Shown here: one piece after another, positions 11,398-23,100 of the stretch | Layout of the letters: every line of letters starts with the position of its first letter | How positions within the stretch are numbered: position 1 is the first letter of the stretch | Source: Symsagittifera roscoffensis | Lineage: Eukaryota > Xenacoelomorpha > Acoela > Convolutidae | DNA: 64,000 bases | NCBI RefSeq assembly: GCF_963678635.1 | Contig: NC_087071.1 | Coordinates: 930,001-994,000 of the forward strand | Reading direction: 5' to 3' | Program-made: the position numbers and the translations under genes | The notes under the pieces: model-generated | Seen by the model: only the letters and a program-made list of their open reading frames with translations | What the model was told of the DNA's origin: nothing | Database searches by the model: none

Positions 11398-11719
11398 ATC
11401 AAATTCAGAGCATGCTTTTTTGAGTACTGCCTTGTCTCTGCCAGACAATTACATGGCAGCTCTTCATGGGTCAGATTGATGGCTCGCACGTTTTGCATGC
11501 CCATTGCACCTAATATAGGTTGTGTTCGAAACCTATCATCAGCGGTTTAGAGCATGATTTAGAGCATGAAACCGCTGATGATAGGTTTGGAACACAACCT
11601 ATATTAGGTGCAACGGGCATGCAAAACGTACGAGCCATCAATCTGACCCATGAAGAGCTGCCATGTAATTGTCTGGCAGAGACAAGGCAGTACTCAGAAA
11701 ACCATGCTCTGAATTTGAT
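11398..11719. repeat. Long inverted repeat, 151-bp arms, 20-bp spacer
   Basis: Left arm 11398-11548 and right arm 11569-11719 are reverse complements with 5 mismatches in 151 positions (about 97% identity). The spacer 11549-11568 and adjoining arm base pairs contain the direct duplication TTTAGAGCATGA twice. An RNA from either strand would fold into one long hairpin. The arms match nothing else in the window, so this is not part of either satellite. It may be a foldback mobile element, a replication-slippage product or a hairpin-siRNA source. Apparent open frames across it come from the palindrome. Confidence 0.95.
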
Positions 11720-11950
11720 TGACCTTCTTGTCAATCACTAGCACCTCGATAGACGGAAATATATTTTTTCTGTATAATTTTTCAAAACCATTCAAACCAA
11801 TAAGCTTCACGTACTTCTCGCCATCTAGTGCTTAAACGTTTTCTCGAGACTTTTCTTGACTACTCGAAGTAGCGTAATTGATTGTTCTGACACTCCGGCC
11901 AATCTGTCGCGCACGGGTACAGAAAACACCTAATCAAAAATTGTGGCTAA

Positions 11951-13680
11951 TCAAAGAGTATTAGTTTCCAGGATAATTGCTCTACCACACGGATTCCACT
12001 CATTCACCCAAGAAAGAGGAGGTAAACCGCTTTCAGAAATAAACCGCTTTGAATTCCAGCTCTTGAAACTCTTTCGCCTTAGCATCAAGAATCGCATCCA
12101 AGTCTGAACACTCACTGCGACAGTCATTTCACGAAACACTTCTAGATCTTACAATGGTTCGTATGAGTTTATCATTGCGAAGGATCCCAACTTGGAGCCG
12201 AATTAATTTGTGTTCCTGCCTTGCCTTCAACTTCGGTTTCAATGTCACTTCGGTATTTCTCAGACAAGTTATTGTACCAAGTCAACATCTCACGGGGACA
12301 GGGTTACAACAGACATCTGCAAGCGCTGCCTAAACTCACGTTATCGTCCAATTCAGCCAGTTTGCTGGACAGTTTCCAGCTTAGTTCTAGTCATTGGTGA
12401 GACTCTCACTCAAATTGCTTTGTTTCGTGTCCACTCCTAGCTGATTTCTCATAATATACTTCTTCATGACATCTAGAGTTTCCGTGCTCGCATACATGCC
12501 TGGTGACGCAGCCACCAACCCAACACATCTGAAGGATCATCTCTGCATTGGGGTGAGGACATCATGCTGTCTTTGCTCAGTCTCCATACTGCACCAAGCT
12601 GGCCGTTCAACTATGTTCCTGATTGATCGGAGCGCTCTATACCCTCAGCGCTGCATTCCTGCTCCAGGACTCCCAGCTGCTTTTTCACCACTCCCTTCTC
12701 CAATTCTTATGAGAATCCGTTGCAAAACTTCAAGGGTTCTACCAGTTCACGTTCAAATAGGCACAAAAAGGTTGTCAGATAATCCTAGATTTCCAGAAAC
12801 ATAATGATGAGTTTTCCTTTTTCACTTTTCACTTGAGGAATTAAAAGTCAGCGTCGTCATATTCTCTTTCTTCACATTCAGGTCTCTATTCACTCTGTTG
12901 ATCGCAATTCTCCAGATTTATTCCAACTTCCTCTCCTGTTCCAGGATGTCATAGGAAGACTCACATAGGGTAACTCACATAGGTTTTCACCAATATCAAT
13001 GGATCTTCACTCGATTCTTTTTCTTCTCTTCTATTGCTCCAGGACAGGCTGCCCAATCTCGCCAGAACTTAAGGACAGTCCACCTTAGAACCCACATCAC
13101 ACCTCTGCTCGCGATGACCACTCCACGGCCATCTTGTATCACAAAGTTGGTCGGTGCTTCAAATTCTTATGGGCGATCTCAGGTCTTAGATGCCCGACAA
13201 TCGCACACTTTTTGCATCGTGACTCCCGCTAGAAGAATTGGATCTGGTCATCAGTCTTTATAAAAAGATTCGCCATGAGGAATGTTGCATCTGCACCAAT
13301 TCTCATTTGGGATGGTACTAGTCTACGAGCTACTCCCTCCATGACTGGGTCAAACATCTGATCCCTCTTCGAATGGCCCAACATATTTCCTTAATGCCTG
13401 CTCATCTCTATTTTAATCATTCCTCCGGGAGCTAATTTTTCCACACATATTCTTCTCTTGACTATCCAAGCCAATCCAATGACCTCGGGAGCAGTTCCTT
13501 GTCAAAATAAACGGTCTAAAGTGTTTTCCTACACCCATGGATCCAGAAATCAGCCAATGGTCGGAACATCGGCTTTCCAAATTGTCCCGAGGTGAATCCA
13601 ATCCTGACGTTGATCCTTACTGAATCATAGCTCTTCAGCCGTTCCTCCGTCTGCTCGGACATTGTCTCAAACTCTTTTAT
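11951..13680 (-). pseudogene. Decayed gag-like coding region with zinc-knuckle remnant
   Basis: Read on the minus strand, this stretch gives coherent protein-like segments that switch frame and are broken by stops. Near 13660 there is a charged stretch beginning MSEQTEERLKSYDS. Around 13300-13370 comes FDPVMEGVARRLVPSQMRIG. At 13180-13225 lies CKKCAIVGHLRPE, which has the C-x2-C-x4-H spacing of a CCHC zinc knuckle but lacks the last Cys (Ile in its place). Further left, helix-prone segments such as LGVLEQECSAEGIERSDQ and LDAILDAKAKEFQELE appear in different frames. A nucleocapsid-type knuckle after a long charged region fits a retroelement gag of unknown family. It is not obviously a copy of the other gag regions here. 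Confidence 0.45.
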
Positions 13681-13925
13681 CATGCTTTCCAAATCATGTC
13701 AAGCTTGCTATCCATCGTTATCCATCTAGCCTAAGCCATCATTGTCTGTTTGTTTTAGTTAACCATGATACTCTGTTCCGCTCTGGGATCTTACCCTCAG
13801 TCCTAACACGCTTGTTTTTTTCTGGAAGATCAGTGGGGATCGGTGTTGTCGACACCCCTATCACTGGACCTGAAGTGCTCTCCAGATCCAACTGGCCAGC
13901 CCGTACCCAGCTGATTTTCTGTGCA

Positions 13926-14031
13926 AGATCTGAAGTTCTTTATTTCTTACATATATTGATTCTCAGATCTGAAATTCTTTATTTCAGATCTTGATAAAAA
14001 TTTACAAATTTCAGATCTGAAATAAGATCTG
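13926..14031. repeat. AGATCT palindrome cluster at satellite border
   Basis: AGATCT occurs five times in 106 bp (13926, 13965, 13986, 14014, 14026). One pair forms a perfect inverted repeat with 11-bp arms: AGATCTGAAAT at 13965-13975 and ATTTCAGATCT at 13981-13991, with a 5-bp loop. TTTCAGATCTGAAA at 14010-14023 is itself a 14-bp palindrome. The block lies about 110 bp before the 145-bp satellite begins. Confidence 0.75.
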
Positions 14032-14140
14032 AGAAAACTTCTGTTATTTTATTGGTTATGCGTTTTGAGCAATCAATTGAACTCAAATGCCCCATAATTT
14101 ATCTGGTTTCTTGACAACAAACGTTTTAAAATTGCTTAAA

Positions 14141-17100
14141 AAATTAAGAGCAGCACTACCCTCACAGTCGCATTCAACTTGATTGCAGAAGAAAGATGAT
14201 GTGTATACCGCTACCAATGTTTCTTCAGTATTGAGATAGAGATTGATTTAACCCAAAAACTGGTCCCAGAGAATGTTCCCAGAGAAAACTAAGAGCAAGA
14301 TTACCCTCACAGTCGCATTCAACTTGATTGCAGAAGAAAGATGATGTGTATACCGCTACCAATGTTTCTTCAGTATTGAGATAGAGATTGATTTAACCCA
14401 AAAACTGGTCCCAGAGAATGTTCCCAGAGAAAATTAAGAGCAAGATTACCCTCACAGTCGCATTCAACTTGATTGCAGAAGAAAGATGATGTGTATACCG
14501 CTACCAATGTTTCTTCAGTATTGAGATAGAGATTGATTTAACCCAAAAACTGGTCCCAGAGAATGTTCCCAGAGAAAACTAAGAGCAAGATTACCCTCAC
14601 AGTCGCATTCAACTTGATTGCAGAAGAAAGATGATGTGTATACCGCTACCAATGTTTCTTCAGTATTGAGATAGAGATTGATTTAACCCAAAAACTGGTC
14701 CCAGAGAATGTTCCCAGAGAAAACTAAGAGCAAGATTACCCTCACAGTCGCATTCAACTTGATTGCAGAAGAAACATGATGTGTATACCGCTACCAATGT
14801 TTCTTCAGTATTGAGATAGAGATTGATTTAACCCAAAAACTGGTCCCAGAGAATGTTCCCAGAGAAAACTAAGAGCAAGATTACCCTCACAGTCGCATTC
14901 AACTTGATTGCAGAAGAAAGATGATGTGTATACCGCTACCAATTTTTGTTCAGTATTGAGATAGAGATTGATTTAACCCAAAAACTGGTCCCAGAGAATG
15001 TTCCCAGAGAAAATTAAGAGCAAGAATATCCTCACAGTCGCATTCAACTTGATTGCAGAAGAAAGATGATGTGTATACCGCTACCAATTTTTGTTCAGTA
15101 TTGAGATAGAGATTGATTTAACCCAAAAACTGGTCCCAGAGAATGTTCCCAGAGAAAACTAAGAGCAAGATTACCCTCACAGTCGCATTCAACTTGATTG
15201 CAGAAGAAAGATGATGTGTATACCGCTACCAATTTTTGTTCAGTATTGAGATAGAGATTGATTTAACCCAAAAACTGGTCCCAGAGAATGTTCCCAGAGA
15301 AAATTAAGAGCAAGAATATCCTCACAGTCGCATTCAACTTGATTGCAGAAGAAAGATGATGTGTATACCGCTACCAATTTTTGTTCAGTATTGAGATAGA
15401 GATTGATTTAACCCAAAAACTGGTCCCAGAGAATGTTCCCAGAGAAAACTAAGAGCAAGATTACCCTCACAGTCGCATTCAACTTGATTGCAGAAGAAAG
15501 ATGATGTGTATACCGCTACCAATTTTTGTTCAGTATTGAGATAGAGATTGATTTAACCCAAAAACTGGTCCCAGAGAATGTTCCCAGAGAAAATTAAGAG
15601 CAAGATTACCCTCACAGTCGCATTCAACTTGATTGCAGAAGAAAGATGATGTGTATACCGCTACCAATTTTTGTTCAGTATTGAGATAGAGATTGATTTA
15701 ACCCAAAAACTGGTCCCAGAGAATGTTCCCAGAGAAAATTAAGAGCAAGATTACCCTCACAGTCGCATTCAACTTGATTGCAGAAGAAAGATGATGTGTA
15801 TACCGCTACCAATTTTTGTTCAGTATTGAGATAGAGATTGATTTAACCCAAAAACTGGTCCCAGAGAATGTTCCCAGAGAAAACTAAGAGCAAGATTACC
15901 CTCACAGTCGCATTCAACTTGATTGCAGAAGAAAGATGATGTGTATACCGCTACCAATTTTTGTTCAGTATTGAGATAGAGATTGATTTAACCCAAAAAC
16001 TGGTCCCAGAGAATGTTCCCAGAGAAAATTAAGAGCAAGATTACCCTCACAGTCGCATTCAACTTGATTGCAGAAGAAAGATGATGTGTATACCGCTACC
16101 AATTTTTGTTCAGTATTGAGATAGAGATTGATTTAACCCAAAAACTGGTCCCAGAGAATGTTCCCAGAGAAAATTAAGAGCAAGATTACCCTCACAGTCG
16201 CATTCAACTTGATTGCAGAAGAAAGATGATGTGTATACCGCTACCAATTTTTGTTCAGTATTGAGATAGAGATTGATTTAACCCAAAAACTGGTCCCAGA
16301 GAATGTTCCCAGAGAAAATTAAGAGCAAGATTACCCTCACAGTCGCATTCAACTTGATTGCAGAAGAAAGATGATGTGTATACCGCTACCAATTTTTGTT
16401 CAGTATTGAGATAGAGATTGATTTAACCCAAAAACTGGTCCCAGAGAATGTTCCCAGAGAAAATTAAGAGCAAGATTACCCTCACAGTCGCATTCAACTT
16501 GATTGCAGAAGAAAGATGATGTGTATACCGCTACCAATTTTTGTTCAGTATTGAGATAGAGATTGATTTAACCCAAAAACTGGTCCCAGAGAATGTTCCC
16601 AGAGAAAATTAAGAGCAAGAATACCCTCACAGTCGCATTCAACTTGATTGCAGAAGAAAGATGATGTGTATACCGCTACCAATTTTTGTTCAGTATTGAG
16701 ATAGAGATTGATTTAACCCAAAAACTGGTCCCAGAGAATGTTCCCAGAGAAAATTAAGAGCAAGATTACCCTCACAGTCGCATTCAACTTGATTGCAGAA
16801 GAAAGATGATGTGTATACCGCTACCAATTTTTGTTCAGTATTGAGATAGAGATTGATTTAACCCAAAAACTGGTCCCAGAGAATGTTCCCAGAGAAAATT
16901 AAGAGCAAGAATACCCTCACAGTCGCATTCAACTTGATTGCAGAAGAAAGATGATGTGTATACCGCTACCAATTTTTGTTCAGTATTGAGATAGAGATTG
17001 ATTTAACCCAAAAACTGGTCCCAGAGAATGTTCCCAGAGAAAATTAAGAGCAAGATTACCCTCACAGTCGCATTCAACTTGATTGCAGAAGAAAGATGAT

Positions 17101-20100
17101 GTGTATACCGCTACCAATTTTTGTTCAGTATTGAGATAGAGATTGATTTAACCCAAAAACTGGTCCCAGAGAATGTTCCCAGAGAAAATTAAGAGCAAGA
17201 TTACCCTCACAGTCGCATTCAACTTGATTGCAGAAGAAAGATGATGTGTATACCGCTACCAATTTTTGTTCAGTATTGAGATAGAGATTGATTTAACCCA
17301 AAAACTGGTCCCAGAGAATGTTCCCAGAGAAAATTAAGAGCAAGAATACCCTCACAGTCGCATTCAACTTGATTGCAGAAGAAAGATGATGTGTATATCG
17401 CTACCAATTTTTGTTCAGTATTGAGATAGAGATTGATTTAACCCAAAAACTGGTCCCAGAGAATGTTCCCAGAGAAAATTAAGAGCAAGATTACCCTCAC
17501 AGTCGCATTCAACTTGATTGCAGAAGAAAGATGATGTGTATACCGCTACCAATTTTTGTTCAGTATTGAGATAGAGATTGATTTAACCCAAAAACTGGTC
17601 CCAGAGAATGTTCCCAGAGAAAATTAAGAGCAAGATTACCCTCACAGTCGCATTCAACTTGATTGCAGAAGAAAGATGATGTGTATACCGCTACCAATTT
17701 TTGTTCAGTATTGAGATAGAGATTGATTTAACCCAAAAACTGGTCCCAGAGAATGTTCCCAGAGAAAATTAAGAGCAAGATTACCCTCACAGTCGCATTC
17801 AACTTGATTGCAGAAGAAAGATGATGTGTATACCGCTACCAATTTTTGTTCAGTATTGAGATAGAGATTGATTTAACCCAAAAACTGGTCCCAGAGAATG
17901 TTCCCAGAGAAAATTAAGAGCAAGATTACCCTCACAGTCGCATTCAACTTGATTGCAGAAGAAAGATGATGTGTATACCGCTACCAATTTTTGTTCAGTA
18001 TTGAGATAGAGATTGATTTAACCCAAAAACTGGTCCCAGAGAATGTTCCCAGAGAAAATTAAGAGCAAGAATACCCTCACAGTCGCTTTCAACTTGATTG
18101 CAGAAGAAAGATGATGTGTATACCGCTACCAATTTTTGTTCAGTATTGAGATAGAGATTGATTTAACCCAAAAACTGGTCCCAGAGAATGTTCCCAGAGA
18201 AAATTAAGAGCAAGATTACCCTCACAGTCGCATTCAACTTGATTGCAGAAGAAAGATGATGTGTATACCGCTACCAATTTTTGTTCAGTATTTAGATAGA
18301 GATTGATTTAACCCAAAAACTGGTCCCAGAGAATGTTCCCAGAGAAAATTAAGAGCAAGAACACCCTCACAGTCGCATTCAACTTGATTGCAGAAGAAAG
18401 ATGATGTGTATACCGCTACCAATTTTTGTTCAGTATTGAGATAGAGATTGATTTAACCCAAAAACTGGTCCCAGAGAATGTTCTCAGAGAAAATTAAGAG
18501 CAAGATTACCCTCACAGTCGCATTCAACTTGATTGCAGAAGAAAGATGATGTGTATACCGCTACCAATTTTTGTTCAGTATTGAGATAGAGATTGATTTA
18601 ACCCAAAAACTGGTCCCAGAGAATGTTCCCAGAGAAAATTAAGAGCAAGAATACCCTCACAGTCGCATTCAACTTGATTGCAGAAGAAAGATGATGTGTA
18701 TACCGCTACCAATTTTTGTTCAGTATTGAGATAGAGATTGATTTAACCCAAAAACTGGTCCCAGAGAATGTTCCCAGAGAAAATTAAGAGCAAGATTACC
18801 CTCACAGTCGCATTCAACTTGATTGCAGAAGAAAGATGATGTGTATACCGCTACCAATTTTTGTTCAGTATTGAGATAGAGATTGATTTAACCCAAAAAC
18901 TGGTCCCAGAGAATGTTCCCAGAGAAAATTAAGAGCAAGATTACCCTCACAGTCGCATTCAACTTGATTGCAGAAGAAAGATGAAGTGTATACCGCTACC
19001 AATTTTTGTTCAGTATTGAGATAGAGATTGATTTAACCCAAAAACTGGTCCCAGAGAATGTTCCCAGAGAAAATTAAGAGCAAGATTACCCTCACAGTCG
19101 CATTCAACTTGATTGCAGAAGAAAGATGATGTGTATACCGCTACCAATTTTTGTTCAGTATTGAGATAGAGATTGATTTAAGCCAAAAACTGGTCCCAGA
19201 GAATGTTCCCAGAGAAAATTAAGAGCAAGATTACCCTCACAGTCGCATTCAACTTGATTGCAGAAGAAAGATAATGTGTATACCGCTACCAATTTTTGTT
19301 CAGTATTGAGATAGAGATTGATTTAACCCAAAAACTGGTCCCAGAGAATGTTCCCAGAGAAAATTAAGAGCAAGATTACCCTCACAGTCGCATTCAACTT
19401 GATTGCAGAAGAAAGATGATGTGTATACCGCTACCAATTTTTGTTCAGTATTGAGATAGAGATTGATTTAACCCAAAAACTGGTCCCAGAGAAGGTTCCC
19501 AGAGAAAATTAAGAGCAAGATTACCCTCACAGTCGCATTCAACTTGATTGCAGAAGAAAGATGATGTGTATACCGCTACCAATGTTTCTTCAGTATTGAG
19601 ATAGAGATTGATTTAACCCAAAAACTGGTCCCAGAGAATGTTCCCAGAGAAAATTAAGAGCAAGATTACCCTCACAGTTGCATTCAACTTGATTGCAGAA
19701 GAAAGATGATGTGTATACCGCTACCAATTTTTGTTCAGTATTGAGATAGAGATTGATTTAACCCAAAAACTGGTCCCAGAGAATGTTCCCAGAGAAAATT
19801 AAGAGCAAGATTACCCTCACAGTCGCATTCAACTTGATTGCAGAAGAAAGATGATGTGTATACCGCTACCAATTTTTGTTCAGTATTGAGATAGAGATTG
19901 ATTTAACCCAAAAACTGGTCCCAGAGAATGTTCCCAGAGAAAATTAAGAGCAAGATTACCCTCACAGTCGCATTCAACTTGATTGCAGAAGAAAGATGAT
20001 GTGTATACCGCTACCAATGTTTCTTCAGTATTGAGATAGAGATTGATTTAACCCAAAAACTGGTCCCAGAGTATGTTCCCAGAGAAAATTAAGAGCAAGA

Positions 20101-23100
20101 ATATCCTCACAGTCGCATTCAACTTGATTGCAGAAGAAAGATGATGTGTATACCGCTACCAATTTTTCTTCAGTATTGAGAGAGGTTGATTTAACCCAAA
20201 AACTGGTCCCAGAGAATGTTCCCAGAGAAAATTAAGAGCAAGAATACCCTCACAGTCGCATTCAACTTGATTGCAGAAGAAAGATGATGTGTATACCGCT
20301 ACCAATGTTTCTTCAGTATTGAGATAGAGATTGATTTAACCCAAAAACTGGTCCCAGAGAATGTTCCCAGAGAAAATTAAGAGCAAGAATACCCTCACAG
20401 TCGCATTCAATTTAATTGCAGAAGAAAGATGATGTGTATACCGCTACCAATTTTTCTTCAGTATTGAGATAGAGGTTGATTTAACCCAAAAACTGGTCCC
20501 AGAGAATGTTCCCAGAGAAAATTAAGAGCAAGATTACCCTCACAGTAGCATTCAACTTGATTGGAGAAGAAAGATGATGTGTATACAGCTGCCAATTTTT
20601 CTTCTGTATTGAGATAGAGGTTGATTTAACCCAAAAACTGGTCCCAGAGAATGTTCCCAGAGAAAAATAAGAGCAAGATTGCCCTCACAGTCGCATTCAA
20701 CTTGATTGCAGAAGAAAGATGATGTGTATACCGCTACCAATGTTTCTTCAGTATTGAGATAGAGATTGATTTAACACAAAAACTGGTCCCAGAGAATGTT
20801 CCCAGAGAAAATTAAGAGCAAGATTACCCTCACAGTCGCATTCAACTTGATTGCAGAAGAAAGATGATGTGTATACCGCTACCAATTTTTCATCAGTATT
20901 GAGATAGAGGTTGATTTAACCCAAAAACTGGTCCCAGAGAATGTTCCCAGAGAAAATTAAGAGCAAGATTACCCTCACAGTCGCATTCAACTTGATTGCA
21001 GAAGAAAGATGATGTGTATACCGCTACCAATGTTTCTTCAGTATTGAGATAGAGATTGATTTAACCCAAAAACTGGTCCCAGAGAATGTTCCCAGAGAAT
21101 ATTAAGAGCAAGATTACCCTCACAGTCACATTCAACTTGAATGCAGAAGAAAGATGATGTGTATACCGCTACCAATGTTTCTTCAGTATTGAGATAGAGA
21201 TTGATTTAACCCAAAAACTGGTCCCAGAGAATGTTCCCAGAGAAAATTAAGAGCAAGATTACCCTCACAGTCGCATTCAACTTGATTGCAGAAGAAAGAT
21301 GATGTGTATACCGCTACCAATGATTCTTCAGTTTTGAGATAGAGATTGATTTAACCCAAAAACTGGTCCCAGAGAATGTTCCGAGAGAAAATTAAGAGCA
21401 AGATTACCCTCACAGTCGCATTCAACTTGATTGCAGAAGAAAGATGATGTGTATACCGCTACCAATTTTTCTTCAGTGTTGAGATAGAGGTTAATTTAAC
21501 CAAAAAACTGGTCCCAGAGAATGTTCCCAGAGAAAATTAAGAGCAAGATTACCCTCACAGTCGCATTCAACTTGATTGCAGAAGAAAATTGATGTGTATA
21601 CCGCTACCAAGGTTTCTTCAGTATTGAGATAGAGATTGATTTAACCCAAAAACTGGTCCCAGAGAATGTTCCCAGAGAAAATTAAGAGCAAGATTACCCT
21701 CACAGTCGCATTCAACTTGATTGCAGAAGAGAGATGATGTGTATACCGCTACAAATGTTTCTTCAGTATTGAGATAGAGATTGATTTAACCCAAAAACTA
21801 GTCCCAGAGAATGTTCACAGAGAAAATTAAAAGCAAGATTACTATTACAGTCACATTCAACTTGATTGCAGAAGAAAGATGATGTGTATACCGCTACCAA
21901 TTTTTCTTCAGTATTGAGATAGAAGTTGATTTAACCCAAAAACTGGTCCCAGAGAATGTTCCCAGAGAAAATTAAGAGCAAGATTACCCTCACAGTCGCA
22001 TTCAACTTTTTTGCAGAAGAAAGATGATGTGTATACCGCTACCAATGTTTCTTCAGTATTGAGATAGAGATTCATTTAACCCAAAAACTGGTCCCAGAGA
22101 ATGTTCCCAGAGAAAAATAAGAGCAAGATTACCCTCACAGTCGCATTCAACTTGATTGCAGAAGAAAGATGATGTGTGTACCGCTACCAATTTTTCTTCA
22201 GTATTGAGATAGAGGTTGATTTTACCCAAAAACTGGTCCCAGAGAATGTTCCCAGAGAAAATTAAGAGCAAGATTACCCTCACAGTCGCATTCAACTTGA
22301 TTGCAGAAGAAAGATGATGTGTATACCGCTACCAATGTTTCTTCAGTATTGAGATAGAGATTGATTTAACCCAAAAACTAGTCCCAGAGAATGTTCCCAG
22401 AGAAAATTAAGAGCAAGAATACTCTCACAGTCGCATTCAACTTAATTGCAGAAGAAAGATGATGTGTATACTGCTACCAATTTTTCTTCAGTATTGAGAT
22501 AGAGTTTGATTTAACCCAAAAACGGGTCCCAGAGAATGTTCCCAGAGAAAATTAGGAGCAAGATTACCCCCACAGTCGCATTCAACTTGATTGCAGAAGA
22601 AAGATGATGTGTATACAGCTACCAATTTTTCTTCTGTATTGAGATAGAGGTTGATTTAACCCAAAAACTGGTCCCAGGGAATGTTCCCAGAGAAAATTAA
22701 GAGCAAGATTACCCTCACAGTCGCATTCAACTTGATTGCAGAAGAAAGATGATGTGTATACCGCTACCAAGGTTTCTTCAGTATTGAGATAGAGATTGAT
22801 TTAACCCAAAAACTGGTCCCAGAGAATGTTCCCAGAGAAAATTAAGAGCAAGATTACCCTCACAGTCGCATTCAACTTGATTGCAGAAGAGAGATGATGT
22901 GTATACCGCTACCAATGTTTCTTCAGTATTGAGATAGAGATTGATTTAACCCAAAAACTGGTCTCAGAGAATGTTCCCAGAGAAAAGTAAGAGCAAGATT
23001 ACCCTCACAGTCGCATTCAACTTGATTGCAGAAGAAAGATGATGTGTATACCGCTACCAATTTGTCTTCAGTATTGAGATAGAAGTTGATTTAACCCAAA

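Noticed and set aside
11510-11741. Overlapping 73-74 codon frames on both strands
   Set aside because: Mirror-image products of the 151-bp inverted repeat.
12210-12804. Plus-strand frames at 12210-12440 and 12466-12804 as genes
   Set aside because: They overlap the more coherent minus-strand gag-like reading and show no motifs.
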